Shown here in pieces: positions 20,870 to 29,700 of a DNA stretch of 47,571 nucleotides. The stretch comes from a virus. The notes under the pieces were generated by a model, which did no database searches, was not told the DNA's origin, and saw only the letters and a list, made by a program, of their open reading frames with translations. Both the position numbers and the translations under genes were made by a program. Location of the stretch: positions 1 to 47,571 of the IMG/VR virus record IMGVR_UViG_3300033064_002458; one strand, 5' to 3'. Position 1 is the first letter of the stretch. Each line of letters begins with the position of its first letter.

Positions 20870-21619
20870 ATGGGCGAAGAAGACAACACAACCCCTCAGG
20901 GAGAGAATACAACACAACCAACAAAGGTCGAAGAAAGTGACAATTTAGAAGATATTTTAGGTGAAGATAATGTAGATAATGTGGAGGAATTAGATGAATT
21001 TGAAGAGCATACAAGATATGTGATAAATATTGGTAAGCCTTTTTGGATAACTATTAGGGATCAAGAACATATTAGATATTTTCAAGAAGATGGTAGGCAA
21101 GTAGAAGTAATGGTGTTAATGAAAAATGATGTTAGAGATAATTCTGAAACCGCTACTTCATACGGAGTTATCTTAAATACTGTAGAAAAGGTTTATTTAT
21201 ATTTTTATAATGGGACCTTTAAGGGTAAAAAGGTGGTCCCATTAGGTCATTCATTTCAAGTAAGAGATTGGCCACATATTATTAAATGTCCAATAGGGAC
21301 TAATAAAATGGATGAGATATTTTATAATCTTCCAGTTGGTCAAACTATGCAAATTGAAAGAGGATCTGATGTTGATATATTAATAAAAAAATATGGTTAT
21401 GTATTAGAAACGGATAAGGGTGGAAATGTTCCACAAGATAATCCATATTTCAGACAGATACAAGAGGTAAGAAATTCTATTAGTGAAGAGATGATAACTA
21501 ATTTTAATAAGATGGTGTCTGAAATGCAGAGAGTCGATTTAAAAGATTTTCCTAAACAGACTAAAGATGCAGAACCAGTTGCTTTGGCTCGAACAGAAAA
21601 TAGGGAAGACGTAGAATAA
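20870..21619 (+). CDS. Hypothetical late protein, 249 aa
   Basis: An acidic disordered N-terminus (MGEEDNTTPQGENTTQPTKV, about 45 residues) leads to a beta-rich core with RYVINIGKPFWITIRD, YLYFYNGTFKGKK and GHSFQVRDWPHIIK, and a helical end. It stands between portal and the scaffold/capsid genes. Possibly a minor head protein. No match recognised. Confidence 0.65.
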   Translation: MGEEDNTTPQGENTTQPTKVEESDNLEDILGEDNVDNVEELDEFEEHTRYVINIGKPFWITIRDQEHIRYFQEDGRQVEVMVLMKNDVRDNSETATSYGVILNTVEKVYLYFYNGTFKGKKVVPLGHSFQVRDWPHIIKCPIGTNKMDEIFYNLPVGQTMQIERGSDVDILIKKYGYVLETDKGGNVPQDNPYFRQIQEVRNSISEEMITNFNKMVSEMQRVDLKDFPKQTKDAEPVALARTENREDVE

Positions 21620-21637
21620 ATAATAACAAACTAACAA

Positions 21638-21898
21638 ATGGAATTATCACAAAAAACTCAACAAGAATTAGAAGAAAAAAAGCGACAACGAATACAGGAA
21701 TATGTTAAAAGGATTAATACAATAGTGATAAAGGTCACTGATCTTTTTAAACAAGAACAACTCAATATGGGTGAATGTATTGACGTAGTTAATCAAACTA
21801 CTAAATCACTAAATGAAGGTTCAGCAATGTTAAATATTAATTATGTTGCTAATCAAATTGAAGCCGATTTAAAATTAAAAAAGAGTTCTAAAAAATAA
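21638..21898 (+). CDS. Small coiled-coil protein, 86 aa
   Basis: MELSQKTQQELEEKKRQRIQ forms a long basic coiled coil; the end reads LKLKKSSKK. The neighbouring protein at 21909 ends with the same KKxSSKK-like tail, which is unexpected for unrelated genes and hints at a shared C-terminal signal or recent copying. Confidence 0.65.
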   Translation: MELSQKTQQELEEKKRQRIQEYVKRINTIVIKVTDLFKQEQLNMGECIDVVNQTTKSLNEGSAMLNINYVANQIEADLKLKKSSKK

Positions 21899-21908
21899 TT
21901 ATACAATT

Positions 21909-22124
21909 ATGAAAGAATACACAAAACAAGATTTGGATGGTCTTCAGTCTGGAGATCGTGGCCAGATCATTGATGGTGAAAAATCTTATGTGGTTGTAGG
22001 CGAGGTTGCTTATAAACTATCTGAAGTGATTACTGATTTACTTATCTGTTGTGGTCCTAAGAAGGAAAATAAATCTAAAAAGAAAGCAGAGGCTGAAGCT
22101 AAGAAAGCAGAAAAGAAAGCATAG
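21909..22124 (+). CDS. Small Lys/Ala-tailed protein with in-frame amber, 71 aa (readthrough to 22166)
   Basis: The core (MKEYTKQDLDGLQSGDRGQI, then YVVVGEVAYKLSEVITDLL) is followed by a Lys/Ala/Glu tail. The tail is an imperfect duplication: the unit AAGAAAGCAGAGGCTGAAG occurs again with GAG changed to TAG, ending the gene at 22124. Past the TAG the frame continues 13 codons and ends KKAKKKSSKK like the gene before it. So the stop is probably a recent point mutation, or is sometimes read through. Confidence 0.7.
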   Translation: MKEYTKQDLDGLQSGDRGQIIDGEKSYVVVGEVAYKLSEVITDLLICCGPKKENKSKKKAEAEAKKAEKKA

Positions 22125-22175
22125 GCTGAAGCTAAGAAAGCAAAGAAAAAATCTAGTAAAAAATAATTAATATAT

Positions 22176-22231
22176 TCATTGTTTTTGGGTTTGCCACTAC
22201 CCGATACCAAAAGGCGATATAAAAACAATGA
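22176..22231 (+). promoter_or_regulatory. Structured leader of the scaffold gene
   Basis: TCATTGTTTTT (22176-22186) and AAAAACAATGA (22221-22231) form a perfect 11-bp outer stem. Inside, GGGT/ACCC and GCC/GGC pairs are interlocked, as in the other leaders, though short. It lies 16 bases before the scaffold start and may set scaffold versus capsid levels. Confidence 0.55.
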
Positions 22232-22246
22232 TTTAATAACAACAAT

Positions 22247-22990
22247 ATGGATAAACCACAATTGGACGATAAGGGAAAGGAAATCCCTGCTACCCCTGTC
22301 CCGGGCGAAGAAGATAAAAAACCAATCGATACTGATGTTCAAAAGCAAATCGATGAAGGAGTAGTCAAAGCTACTTCTGAGCTGCAAACTAAATTAGATA
22401 CTAAGACTCTACAGGCAAGTCAATTGACTGAAGAAGTAGGAAAATTAAGGTTACAGAATAAGCAACCATTGCTTACTCCTGAACCTGATAAAGTTGTACC
22501 AAGAGTTGTTCCTGATGATGATATAGGTGATGAAGAGGATTTTGATACTAAGTATGAAAATCGTCGCACTGAAGAAAGGAAGCAGGAATATAAAACTCGT
22601 GTTGAAAGAGTTTTTGACAAGTTTATCAATACTGATGGTATTGAACTTGATGGTACAATAGATTCTAAATTTAGAAATAAAGCTAATCGAATGCACCTTG
22701 GAGATACAGATGAAGAGGTTATGGAAAATTTAACTATAATCTATACTGGTCTCAAACCTAAATCCGAGCAACAGCCAAAGGATGAGGGCAAGGATAAAGA
22801 AGAGAATATCAATATTGGTGATGGTGGTAATGAAATTATACCTAAAAAGACTGATAGTAAGTGGGCGACTAAAAAACTTAATGACTTTGAAGAAAAAGCC
22901 GCTAAACATTTTACCAGTGAAAAATACGGAGATGGTGAAACTGGTTATAGAAAAAAGATGAAAGCACTTGTAGAAGAAAAAGGTGAATAA
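22247..22990 (+). CDS. Putative scaffold protein, 247 aa
   Basis: Highly charged, Pro/Glu/Lys-rich and mostly helical: DKPQLDDKGKEIPATPVPGE at the start, a coiled coil (TSELQTKLDTKTLQASQLTE) in the middle, and a basic helical end (KKLNDFEEKAAKHF). This composition and its place just before the capsid genes match scaffolding proteins, which shape the procapsid and then leave. No sequence family recognised. Confidence 0.65.
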   Translation: MDKPQLDDKGKEIPATPVPGEEDKKPIDTDVQKQIDEGVVKATSELQTKLDTKTLQASQLTEEVGKLRLQNKQPLLTPEPDKVVPRVVPDDDIGDEEDFDTKYENRRTEERKQEYKTRVERVFDKFINTDGIELDGTIDSKFRNKANRMHLGDTDEEVMENLTIIYTGLKPKSEQQPKDEGKDKEENINIGDGGNEIIPKKTDSKWATKKLNDFEEKAAKHFTSEKYGDGETGYRKKMKALVEEKGE

Positions 22991-23031
22991 TTTTATGTCC
23001 TGCTGTTCTTTAAAAAACTAATATTCCGATT

Positions 23032-23631
23032 ATGAGATTTGCAGGCTTTAACCCTCTTAGGTTAAATAATGGATCAATGAATTTACCCGGGCTAGAAACT
23101 TTTGTCGTTGATGGAAGTGTTACTGTAGCCCAAGGTAGTGCATTAAAAATTGGAGTAGCTGATGGAGTCGATATAGCAGATGCTAATTCTGACGAAATCT
23201 ATGGCTATTGCATGGGATTCATTATTAAACCGGGTGATTTAAATCTCCCTCTTGAACTAGTAAGTACAAATGCTACTTATAATGATGGTACTTATACTGC
23301 CGCAAGAGATGGAGATACGTTCGCTGCTGCTGCTGATAATGCTACTGATAAACAAATTTCTGCGTTGGTCATGCCAGCAAGGGGACTTATTGTATCAGGA
23401 CATTTAAGTGCAGATGCAGGCACAACCACAGGAAGTAATATCCCTGGATATTTTATTGATATTTCGTCAAGTGGTAATGCAGTTTTGTTGGATGAAACTA
23501 GTGCTTCTACCACGTCAGCTAATTATTCGTTGACTACTGGTATGAGTGCTAATTCCGCAGTCGATCCAGCATTTCCTATTACTGATGATAGAAGAATTCT
23601 GGTCATCGCTAATGAAGTTACAGGAACCTAA
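23032..23631 (+). CDS. Capsid-associated decoration-like protein, 199 aa
   Basis: Gly/Ala/Thr-rich beta protein (LPGLETFVVDGSVTVAQGSA, then YGYCMGFIIKPGDLNLPLEL), without lysine clusters, directly before the putative major capsid gene. It looks like a capsid decoration or DUF2190-type stabilising protein, which binds on the outside of the head. The assignment is by position and composition. Confidence 0.6.
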   Translation: MRFAGFNPLRLNNGSMNLPGLETFVVDGSVTVAQGSALKIGVADGVDIADANSDEIYGYCMGFIIKPGDLNLPLELVSTNATYNDGTYTAARDGDTFAAAADNATDKQISALVMPARGLIVSGHLSADAGTTTGSNIPGYFIDISSSGNAVLLDETSASTTSANYSLTTGMSANSAVDPAFPITDDRRILVIANEVTGT

Positions 23632-23650
23632 TTAATATTATTATAATTGT

Positions 23651-24598
23651 ATGCATTTAAGTTTACAGTGGGCTAAGTCCATGGAAGGTAATATTGATGA
23701 ATGGATCCATAATGGATTTAAGCGTCATAGTGACTGGACTTCCCAAATTCTAAATATAGAAAACAATGATGGATTCCTTAAATTGGAAGATTCATGGGGT
23801 CCTAGATTGATTTCTAAGTCTGGAGAGGCTCAAAGTTCTCCAGCTGCTGCAAGGCAAAAAGGCTTCGAGACTGTTGCTTCACCACAAATCTTCAAGCAGA
23901 AGATGGTTGTGTCAGAGCAATATGTTACTCGTGGCAAGTATTCTCAAATTCAACGTGAAGCTGAGGATCTAGGAAAGGCAACAATGGAAACTTTGAATAT
24001 ATTTGGTGCACAACCATTTATTGAGGCGTTTACATCTACTACTCTTTTCTACGGCGATGCTAAACCCTTAGCTTCTAGTTCCCATACTAGAGCTGATGGC
24101 GGTACTGCTGTTTCGAACACTTCTTCTACTTCTATTCCTCTTACTGATGCAAATTTAGAGACTGGAAGAATTAACATTAAACAACAAAAAGGTGGTACTG
24201 GTCAGAAATTAGCAATTGGGTCAAATCTATTGTTAATGGTCCAGGAACAACAGGAAAGAGAGGCTGTTGTTATCACTGGTTCTACTAGAAGATCTGGTAC
24301 ACCTAATAACGATTTAAACTTCTATTTGGGTTTAATTGATACATTTGTTAATCCATTTATCGGTGAAGATGTTACTGATTTAAATGGTGTTGCCGGTTTA
24401 TCAACTTCATGGTTTTTATTGGCTCGTGATGAACATCAAATTATCATGTCTTATGAGCAACGACCAGTGTTTACTACCTGGGACGATGAAGATGCAGATA
24501 CGATGACTACCAAAGTTAAATTTAGTACTTTGGTTGGTTGGACTAATCCTCTAGCTACCTTTCACTCTAAGGGTGATAATACTGCTTACAGCGGTTAA
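23651..24598 (+). CDS. Major capsid protein, Mu gpT-like, 315 aa
   Basis: The layout resembles Mu gpT-type major head proteins: an N-terminal helical part, YVTRGKYSQIQREAEDLGKA, the GDAKPLASSSHTR loop, NTSSTSIPLTDANLETGRIN (LExAR-type helix), GSNLLLMVQEQQEREAVVI and the terminal strand segment WFLLARDEHQIIM. Length is typical. It would form the icosahedral shell; the scaffold is encoded just upstream. Confidence 0.75.
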   Translation: MHLSLQWAKSMEGNIDEWIHNGFKRHSDWTSQILNIENNDGFLKLEDSWGPRLISKSGEAQSSPAAARQKGFETVASPQIFKQKMVVSEQYVTRGKYSQIQREAEDLGKATMETLNIFGAQPFIEAFTSTTLFYGDAKPLASSSHTRADGGTAVSNTSSTSIPLTDANLETGRINIKQQKGGTGQKLAIGSNLLLMVQEQQEREAVVITGSTRRSGTPNNDLNFYLGLIDTFVNPFIGEDVTDLNGVAGLSTSWFLLARDEHQIIMSYEQRPVFTTWDDEDADTMTTKVKFSTLVGWTNPLATFHSKGDNTAYSG

Positions 24599-24617
24599 TT
24601 AATAATCTCTTTACTTT

Positions 24618-25478
24618 ATGAAAGAAAAATTAAAAAAGAGAAACGGCTATAGCTTATTTAAAGGCTTGATTATTGGTCTAGTATTTACATTTGCATTTGT
24701 GGCAGTAGGAATTTATGCCTATGATGCGGTTACTTCAGTTACTATTAATAATTCCAATGGAGTTGTTAATATAGCTGGTGGTGAAGTATCTAGTGATGAA
24801 GTGGTCGGTGATGATAATTCTGATATTTTTGGATCAGCATCTGATTACTGTTCTGGTGATAATGAATTAGCTCAAATGTGTAATATTGGTGCTTATAGTT
24901 TGACATTAGAGGCTGTTGGATCAAGTGGATCATTTGATTATAGTAGTGTAACTACTACTCCATCAGTAAAAACTTATTTTGATATTAATCCAGATGTAAC
25001 ATTCAGAGCCACTTCTACTATAAGGGGTGAAACTGATGCTGCTATTGAGATTGCTTCCTACATTAATACAGGAAACGATTTGATTTGTAATCTCATTTAT
25101 CTGGACCAAGCCACTGCTAATGTCAGTGTAACCGCTGATTATAGAGCCGGTACTACTACTTGTATTGTTGCTGGTACTAATTGCGGTGATGATGGTTTGG
25201 TTTCTTGGACTAATACTTCTACTGATACTCTACTCGCTTCAACTACTGCTATTACTACTTTCACTACTGAGATAAATAGATTCGTTGATGAACCAGGTAG
25301 TTACTTTGATGTTGGTGGCACTGGATCTGGTGTTGCTACTTCTTCTAACTTCCTATTGAAACACAGTGAAGCTATTGTCTGGTCTTGGAATAATAATGCT
25401 ACTAGTTCAGATTCTACATCTGCATCTGGTGGGTTTACTGGTGTGGCTAATGTCGGTGCTAATTGTAGGTTAAGATAG
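24618..25478 (+). CDS. Anchored or secreted Ser/Thr-rich protein, 286 aa
   Basis: After MKEKLKKRNGYSLFKG a hydrophobic segment (LIIGLVFTFAFVAVGIYAY, about 17-35) forms a signal or anchor. The exported part is Ser/Thr-rich with several Cys (CSGDNELAQMCNIG, CIVAGTNCGDDG), probably disulfide-bonded beta repeats. It follows capsid in the same operon and ends with TAG before a hairpin. A virion protein should not need this anchor, so display on the host surface is possible. Confidence 0.7.
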   Translation: MKEKLKKRNGYSLFKGLIIGLVFTFAFVAVGIYAYDAVTSVTINNSNGVVNIAGGEVSSDEVVGDDNSDIFGSASDYCSGDNELAQMCNIGAYSLTLEAVGSSGSFDYSSVTTTPSVKTYFDINPDVTFRATSTIRGETDAAIEIASYINTGNDLICNLIYLDQATANVSVTADYRAGTTTCIVAGTNCGDDGLVSWTNTSTDTLLASTTAITTFTTEINRFVDEPGSYFDVGGTGSGVATSSNFLLKHSEAIVWSWNNNATSSDSTSASGGFTGVANVGANCRLR

Positions 25479-25489
25479 TTGTTTTTCTA

Positions 25490-25514
25490 CTTAGACCCTT
25501 TTTTGGGGTCTAAG
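25490..25514 (+). terminator. Strong hairpin after the capsid block, weak terminator
   Basis: CTTAGACCC (25490-25498) pairs with GGGTCTAAG (25506-25514). The loop is T-rich but no T-run follows the stem, so it may stop only part of the transcripts or mark an mRNA processing site between head and fibre genes. Confidence 0.55.
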
Positions 25515-25537
25515 ATAGATAAATAACATCAAAAATT

Positions 25538-25669
25538 ATGTTAGAAAGAATCAAAACAGTAATTAATGCTGGTAAAGATTTGGATCAGCTTCAGTTGCTA
25601 TATTTAATTTTAAGAGAATTGGAAACCATTAATAAGAAAAAGGGTAAAAAAAGAATAACTGAAGAATAA
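25538..25669 (+). CDS. Small basic helical protein, 43 aa
   Basis: MLERIKTVINAGKDLDQLQL and a Lys-rich end form two likely helices. TAATG couples its stop to the next start. No family recognised; a chaperone for the next protein is a guess. Confidence 0.6.
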   Translation: MLERIKTVINAGKDLDQLQLLYLILRELETINKKKGKKRITEE

Positions 25670-26748
25670 TGCCAGGAGATTTTAAGGTTGAACCAGGTGG
25701 TATATTTATTGCCAGAGTTCAGATAAAAGATAAAGACGCCACTGGTTTATTTCCACAAACAAAAATATATGATTCTTCTGATGCAGTTGTAAAAACTGTA
25801 AATCTTAGTCATGTAGCAAATGGACTTTATACTGGTACGGTTACATTGGATGTGACTAATGGTAAATATTATACTCAGACTCTTATATATAAAGAATCAG
25901 GTAGAATAACACTATCAAGTTTTATTGCGCCTGATTCAGATAGTATTGATGTAAACTATTATATATTCAGACCACAGTTTGGTTCGGGTGGTGGAACGGA
26001 GGTAATAGTAAAAGATTTATCAGAGGAGGAATTAGAAAAGATATCCTTTAGAGTGGTTGAATTAATAACACCACTTATAAAAAATAAATCTGAATTTAAT
26101 CCTAAAAAAGACATTGTAAAAATAGAGGATACGGGAGTGAAAGCTTTAGAAAAATTTTTAATTCAAAGGATTAATTCTTTAGAAAATAAATTACCAGATA
26201 ATAATATAAAACCATTGGAGTTATTAATTAAAAAACAAGGTTCAGATATTAAGAAAGATATTAAAAGTATTAATACTGGGATATCAAAGGAATTTATTGA
26301 ATCTAAACTTGGTAGTATTCCAACTACTGATGATATTAATAAAGTTTTAGATTCAACAAAAACAATTATTATTAGATTGGATGTTTTATCCTCTATTACA
26401 AAGGCTATCTCTGGTTTCAAATCGTTTGTTAGTGAATCTAATATTAATTCACTTAATAATATTATTGTTAATATTAATTCTATAAAATCTGATATTAGTA
26501 ATATTAATATTAAAGATTTAAGTCCACAGATAGAAAGTGAATCGAAGAAGATAGATAAGAAGATAGAAAGATTATCTGTTGAATTTGAAAAGATTATAAA
26601 CAAAATAATAGAAAAAGATGGTCTTGATGATAAAAGAGCTAAGTTTTTAGTTGGTTTAATTGCTCAATTTGCTGCTGGTCGCAGTAATGGTAATAACAAC
26701 GATTTAAAAGATGGAATCGAATTTATATTAAATAACTCTTTGAAATAA
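25669..26748 (+). CDS. Tail- or fibre-associated protein, 359 aa
   Basis: The first 120 residues are a beta domain (MPGDFKVEPGGIFIARVQIK, VNLSHVANGLYTGTVTLDV) resembling baseplate or fibre-base domains. The rest is a long Lys/Ser/Asp helical coiled coil (ISKEFIESKLGSIPTTDDIN, LSPQIESESKKIDKKIERL). Starts and ends at TAATG couplings. It probably connects to the fibre protein that follows. Not matched to a family. Confidence 0.65.
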   Translation: MPGDFKVEPGGIFIARVQIKDKDATGLFPQTKIYDSSDAVVKTVNLSHVANGLYTGTVTLDVTNGKYYTQTLIYKESGRITLSSFIAPDSDSIDVNYYIFRPQFGSGGGTEVIVKDLSEEELEKISFRVVELITPLIKNKSEFNPKKDIVKIEDTGVKALEKFLIQRINSLENKLPDNNIKPLELLIKKQGSDIKKDIKSINTGISKEFIESKLGSIPTTDDINKVLDSTKTIIIRLDVLSSITKAISGFKSFVSESNINSLNNIIVNINSIKSDISNINIKDLSPQIESESKKIDKKIERLSVEFEKIINKIIEKDGLDDKRAKFLVGLIAQFAAGRSNGNNNDLKDGIEFILNNSLK

Positions 26749-29700
26749 TGCATAAAATATTTATAACATTAATATTATTATCGATTGGTATATTAGGTTT
26801 TAGTGGTTATGTTATTGCTGATAATGCAGATATTATTCTATGGAAATTAAATTTCAATACAGAAGAAATCAGTCTGAATACTGATGCCACCGGATTATTA
26901 ATAAGCGATACTAATAATTCTAAATTAACAGATTCTTTTGTTGAAATACAGACTTCTTCTACTCCTAGTATATATCTTAATAATGGACTTTATGCTTCTA
27001 GTACTTCATTGTTTGATAGTGCTAAATTTTTTAATGCTGATGGTGGTGGAATAGTTTGTGCTGAATTTGATAATAATGGACTCCTTGCTCCTGCTGGTTC
27101 TGGATCAGCTTGTGGTTCTGGTGGCGGTGGAGGTGGTTCTAGTATTGGGTGGACATGGAATAGTATAAATTTATTAAGAATGACCACTACGACTGATGAT
27201 TTATTATTGGGTGGAGTTACTACTACAACTAATGCAAAATTGGAAGTTCAGGGTAATTTATTTGTAAATGGTAACGCCTCTACCACTGGATATGGTAATT
27301 TTAATAATGTATCTACCACAGACACTCTTTATGTTGGTGGCTATGCCTCATCCACCGGTGGTTTATTCACTCAAGGTAATGGCCATTATGGGGGTAATTT
27401 AACCATTGATGGAAATGCCACTACTAGCAAAAAAATCTATACTAAACAACTAATTTACCAACCAGATACTGACCAGAATATAACTGCTTCAACTACGACA
27501 ATTCTTTCGTCTTCTTCTCATGTAGAACTTATTCCAGATGCTGACTATGTAATGATTGCTACCCCCTCTATTACCAAAGGAGAAGATGGTCAAATACTTT
27601 TCTTAAATAATATTTCTAGTTTTACTATTGACTTACAAGATGATGCACTTTTAAATGGTACTGATGTTGTCTTGGGTGGAGCTGAAAGTACTATCAGAGC
27701 TTCTAGTACAATGATGCTTCTTTACTCAGAAGATATAGGTGGTAAATGGATGGTAGTATCTAATCCTAATTCAGCTTCGTTTGGTGCTAATGCTGACTTA
27801 CTTGAGGTAAGAAATGAAACTGGTTCTGCTTTAGCGGCAGGTAAGGCAGTTTATATCTCGGGCTATAATAATGGACTAAATAGACCACTCATAGCTTTAG
27901 CTGATGCAGATGCGTCTGCTACTATGCCCGCTATTGGAATAACTGCAACAGTAATTTCAGACGGAGCTAATGGAGAAATTATAACTTTCGGTAATGCTCA
28001 AAATATAATTGACACATCTGGTACGACTATCAATGACGGGGCTTGGATTTCAGGTACAGCAGGTGAAATAGTATTCACTAGACCAACCACTGATTTAATT
28101 CAAAGAATAGGAACAGTCGCTAGGGTAAACGCTAATAATGGTGTGGTAATTATAACTGGAGCTGGTCGGACAAATGATACTCCTTGGAATTTTATTTCTA
28201 CTAATGCCACAACCACAAACTTTGAAACTACTTCATTTAGAATAAATAGCGAAGACTTTACAGATTTAACTGGCACTAATTTAGAAAATAATGCTGGTAG
28301 TCTTGGAGTTGTTTCCGCACCAACATTAACTGGAACTAATATCTCAGGTATTCCAGCCGCTTCGATTCTTGCAGGTACATTTGGCACTGGCTCATACACA
28401 ATTGATACTAATTTAACAGTAGGTGGATTTGCTTCTTCTACTACCGCTTTAAATACACAGGGTACTTTACACGTTGGTGGGGCTTCTACATTTGACGGAT
28501 TACTATCAGGCACAGGTTGGGATGCTTCTTGGGCTTCCGCCTACAACGCTACTACCACTCTCAGTGGATTTACTGATGATTCTACTAACTGGGATTTAGC
28601 TGTTGCTCACATAAGTGAAAGTGGAGCTTCACATACCTATTTAGACCAAAGTGTAATTAGTGGAGCTACTCCAACATTTACTGGTACTAACTTTACAGGT
28701 ATTCCAGCAGCAGGAATACTCGCTGGAACTTTTGGTACTGGTGCTTATGTCTTTGATAATACTGTAAGTGGAATAACTACTTTAACTGTTGCAACTGCTA
28801 CATCTACTTCAGCTCTTAATACTCAAGGAACTCTACACGTAGGTGGTGCTTCTACATTTGATGGATTAATATCAGGAGCAGGAGTAACTCTAGCTCAACA
28901 GAACTTTTGGAATGGAACTAGCACTTGGGCTGGGTTTGGTAGTGAGTTTGATATATACGCTAATGCTTCTTCTACAATAGGAGCTAAGAGTTATTCAGAC
29001 TTATTAGGTGCTCCATCTGACGTTATTACTGCTGGAACTAATCTATCGTGGGATGGTGATACTTTAAATGCAGCTGCAGGTTCAGGTGGTAATCCTTTTG
29101 ATCAATGGCTTGATACCACTTCAACTCCTACCTTTAATTCGGTAACTACAACAGACACTCTTTATGTTGGAGGATTTGCTTCAAGTACTGGTGGATTGTT
29201 CACTCAGGGAAATATTCACGCAGGTGGTAATCTAACTGTTGATGGAAACTCAACGACTACTGGACATATTGCCTCATTAGGAGGTGATTCAGATGAATGG
29301 AATTTAGGCTTTACTCATATATCTAATGATGGTAGCGACCACTCATTTATTGACCAAAGTGTTGTCAATGGAGCAACTCCTACTTTCACTGCAACTAATA
29401 TAATAGGTGTTCCAGCTGCATCAATCTTAGCAGGTACTTTCGGAACAGGTTCTTATACAATAGATACTAATTTAGATATTGGTGGTTATGCTTCATCAAC
29501 TACTCAACTAAACACTCAAGGTACTTTACACGTTGGAGGTGCTTCTACAATGGATGGAGCAATTACTTCACTTGGTGCTATAACTGGTGATAGTTTAACA
29601 GATGGAACTGCAACTCTTACTGGAGGTAATCTAACTGTAATAGGAACAATAGGAGCAAGTGGAGATGCTGACTTACTTACTTTAGCAGCTAATACTTTAA

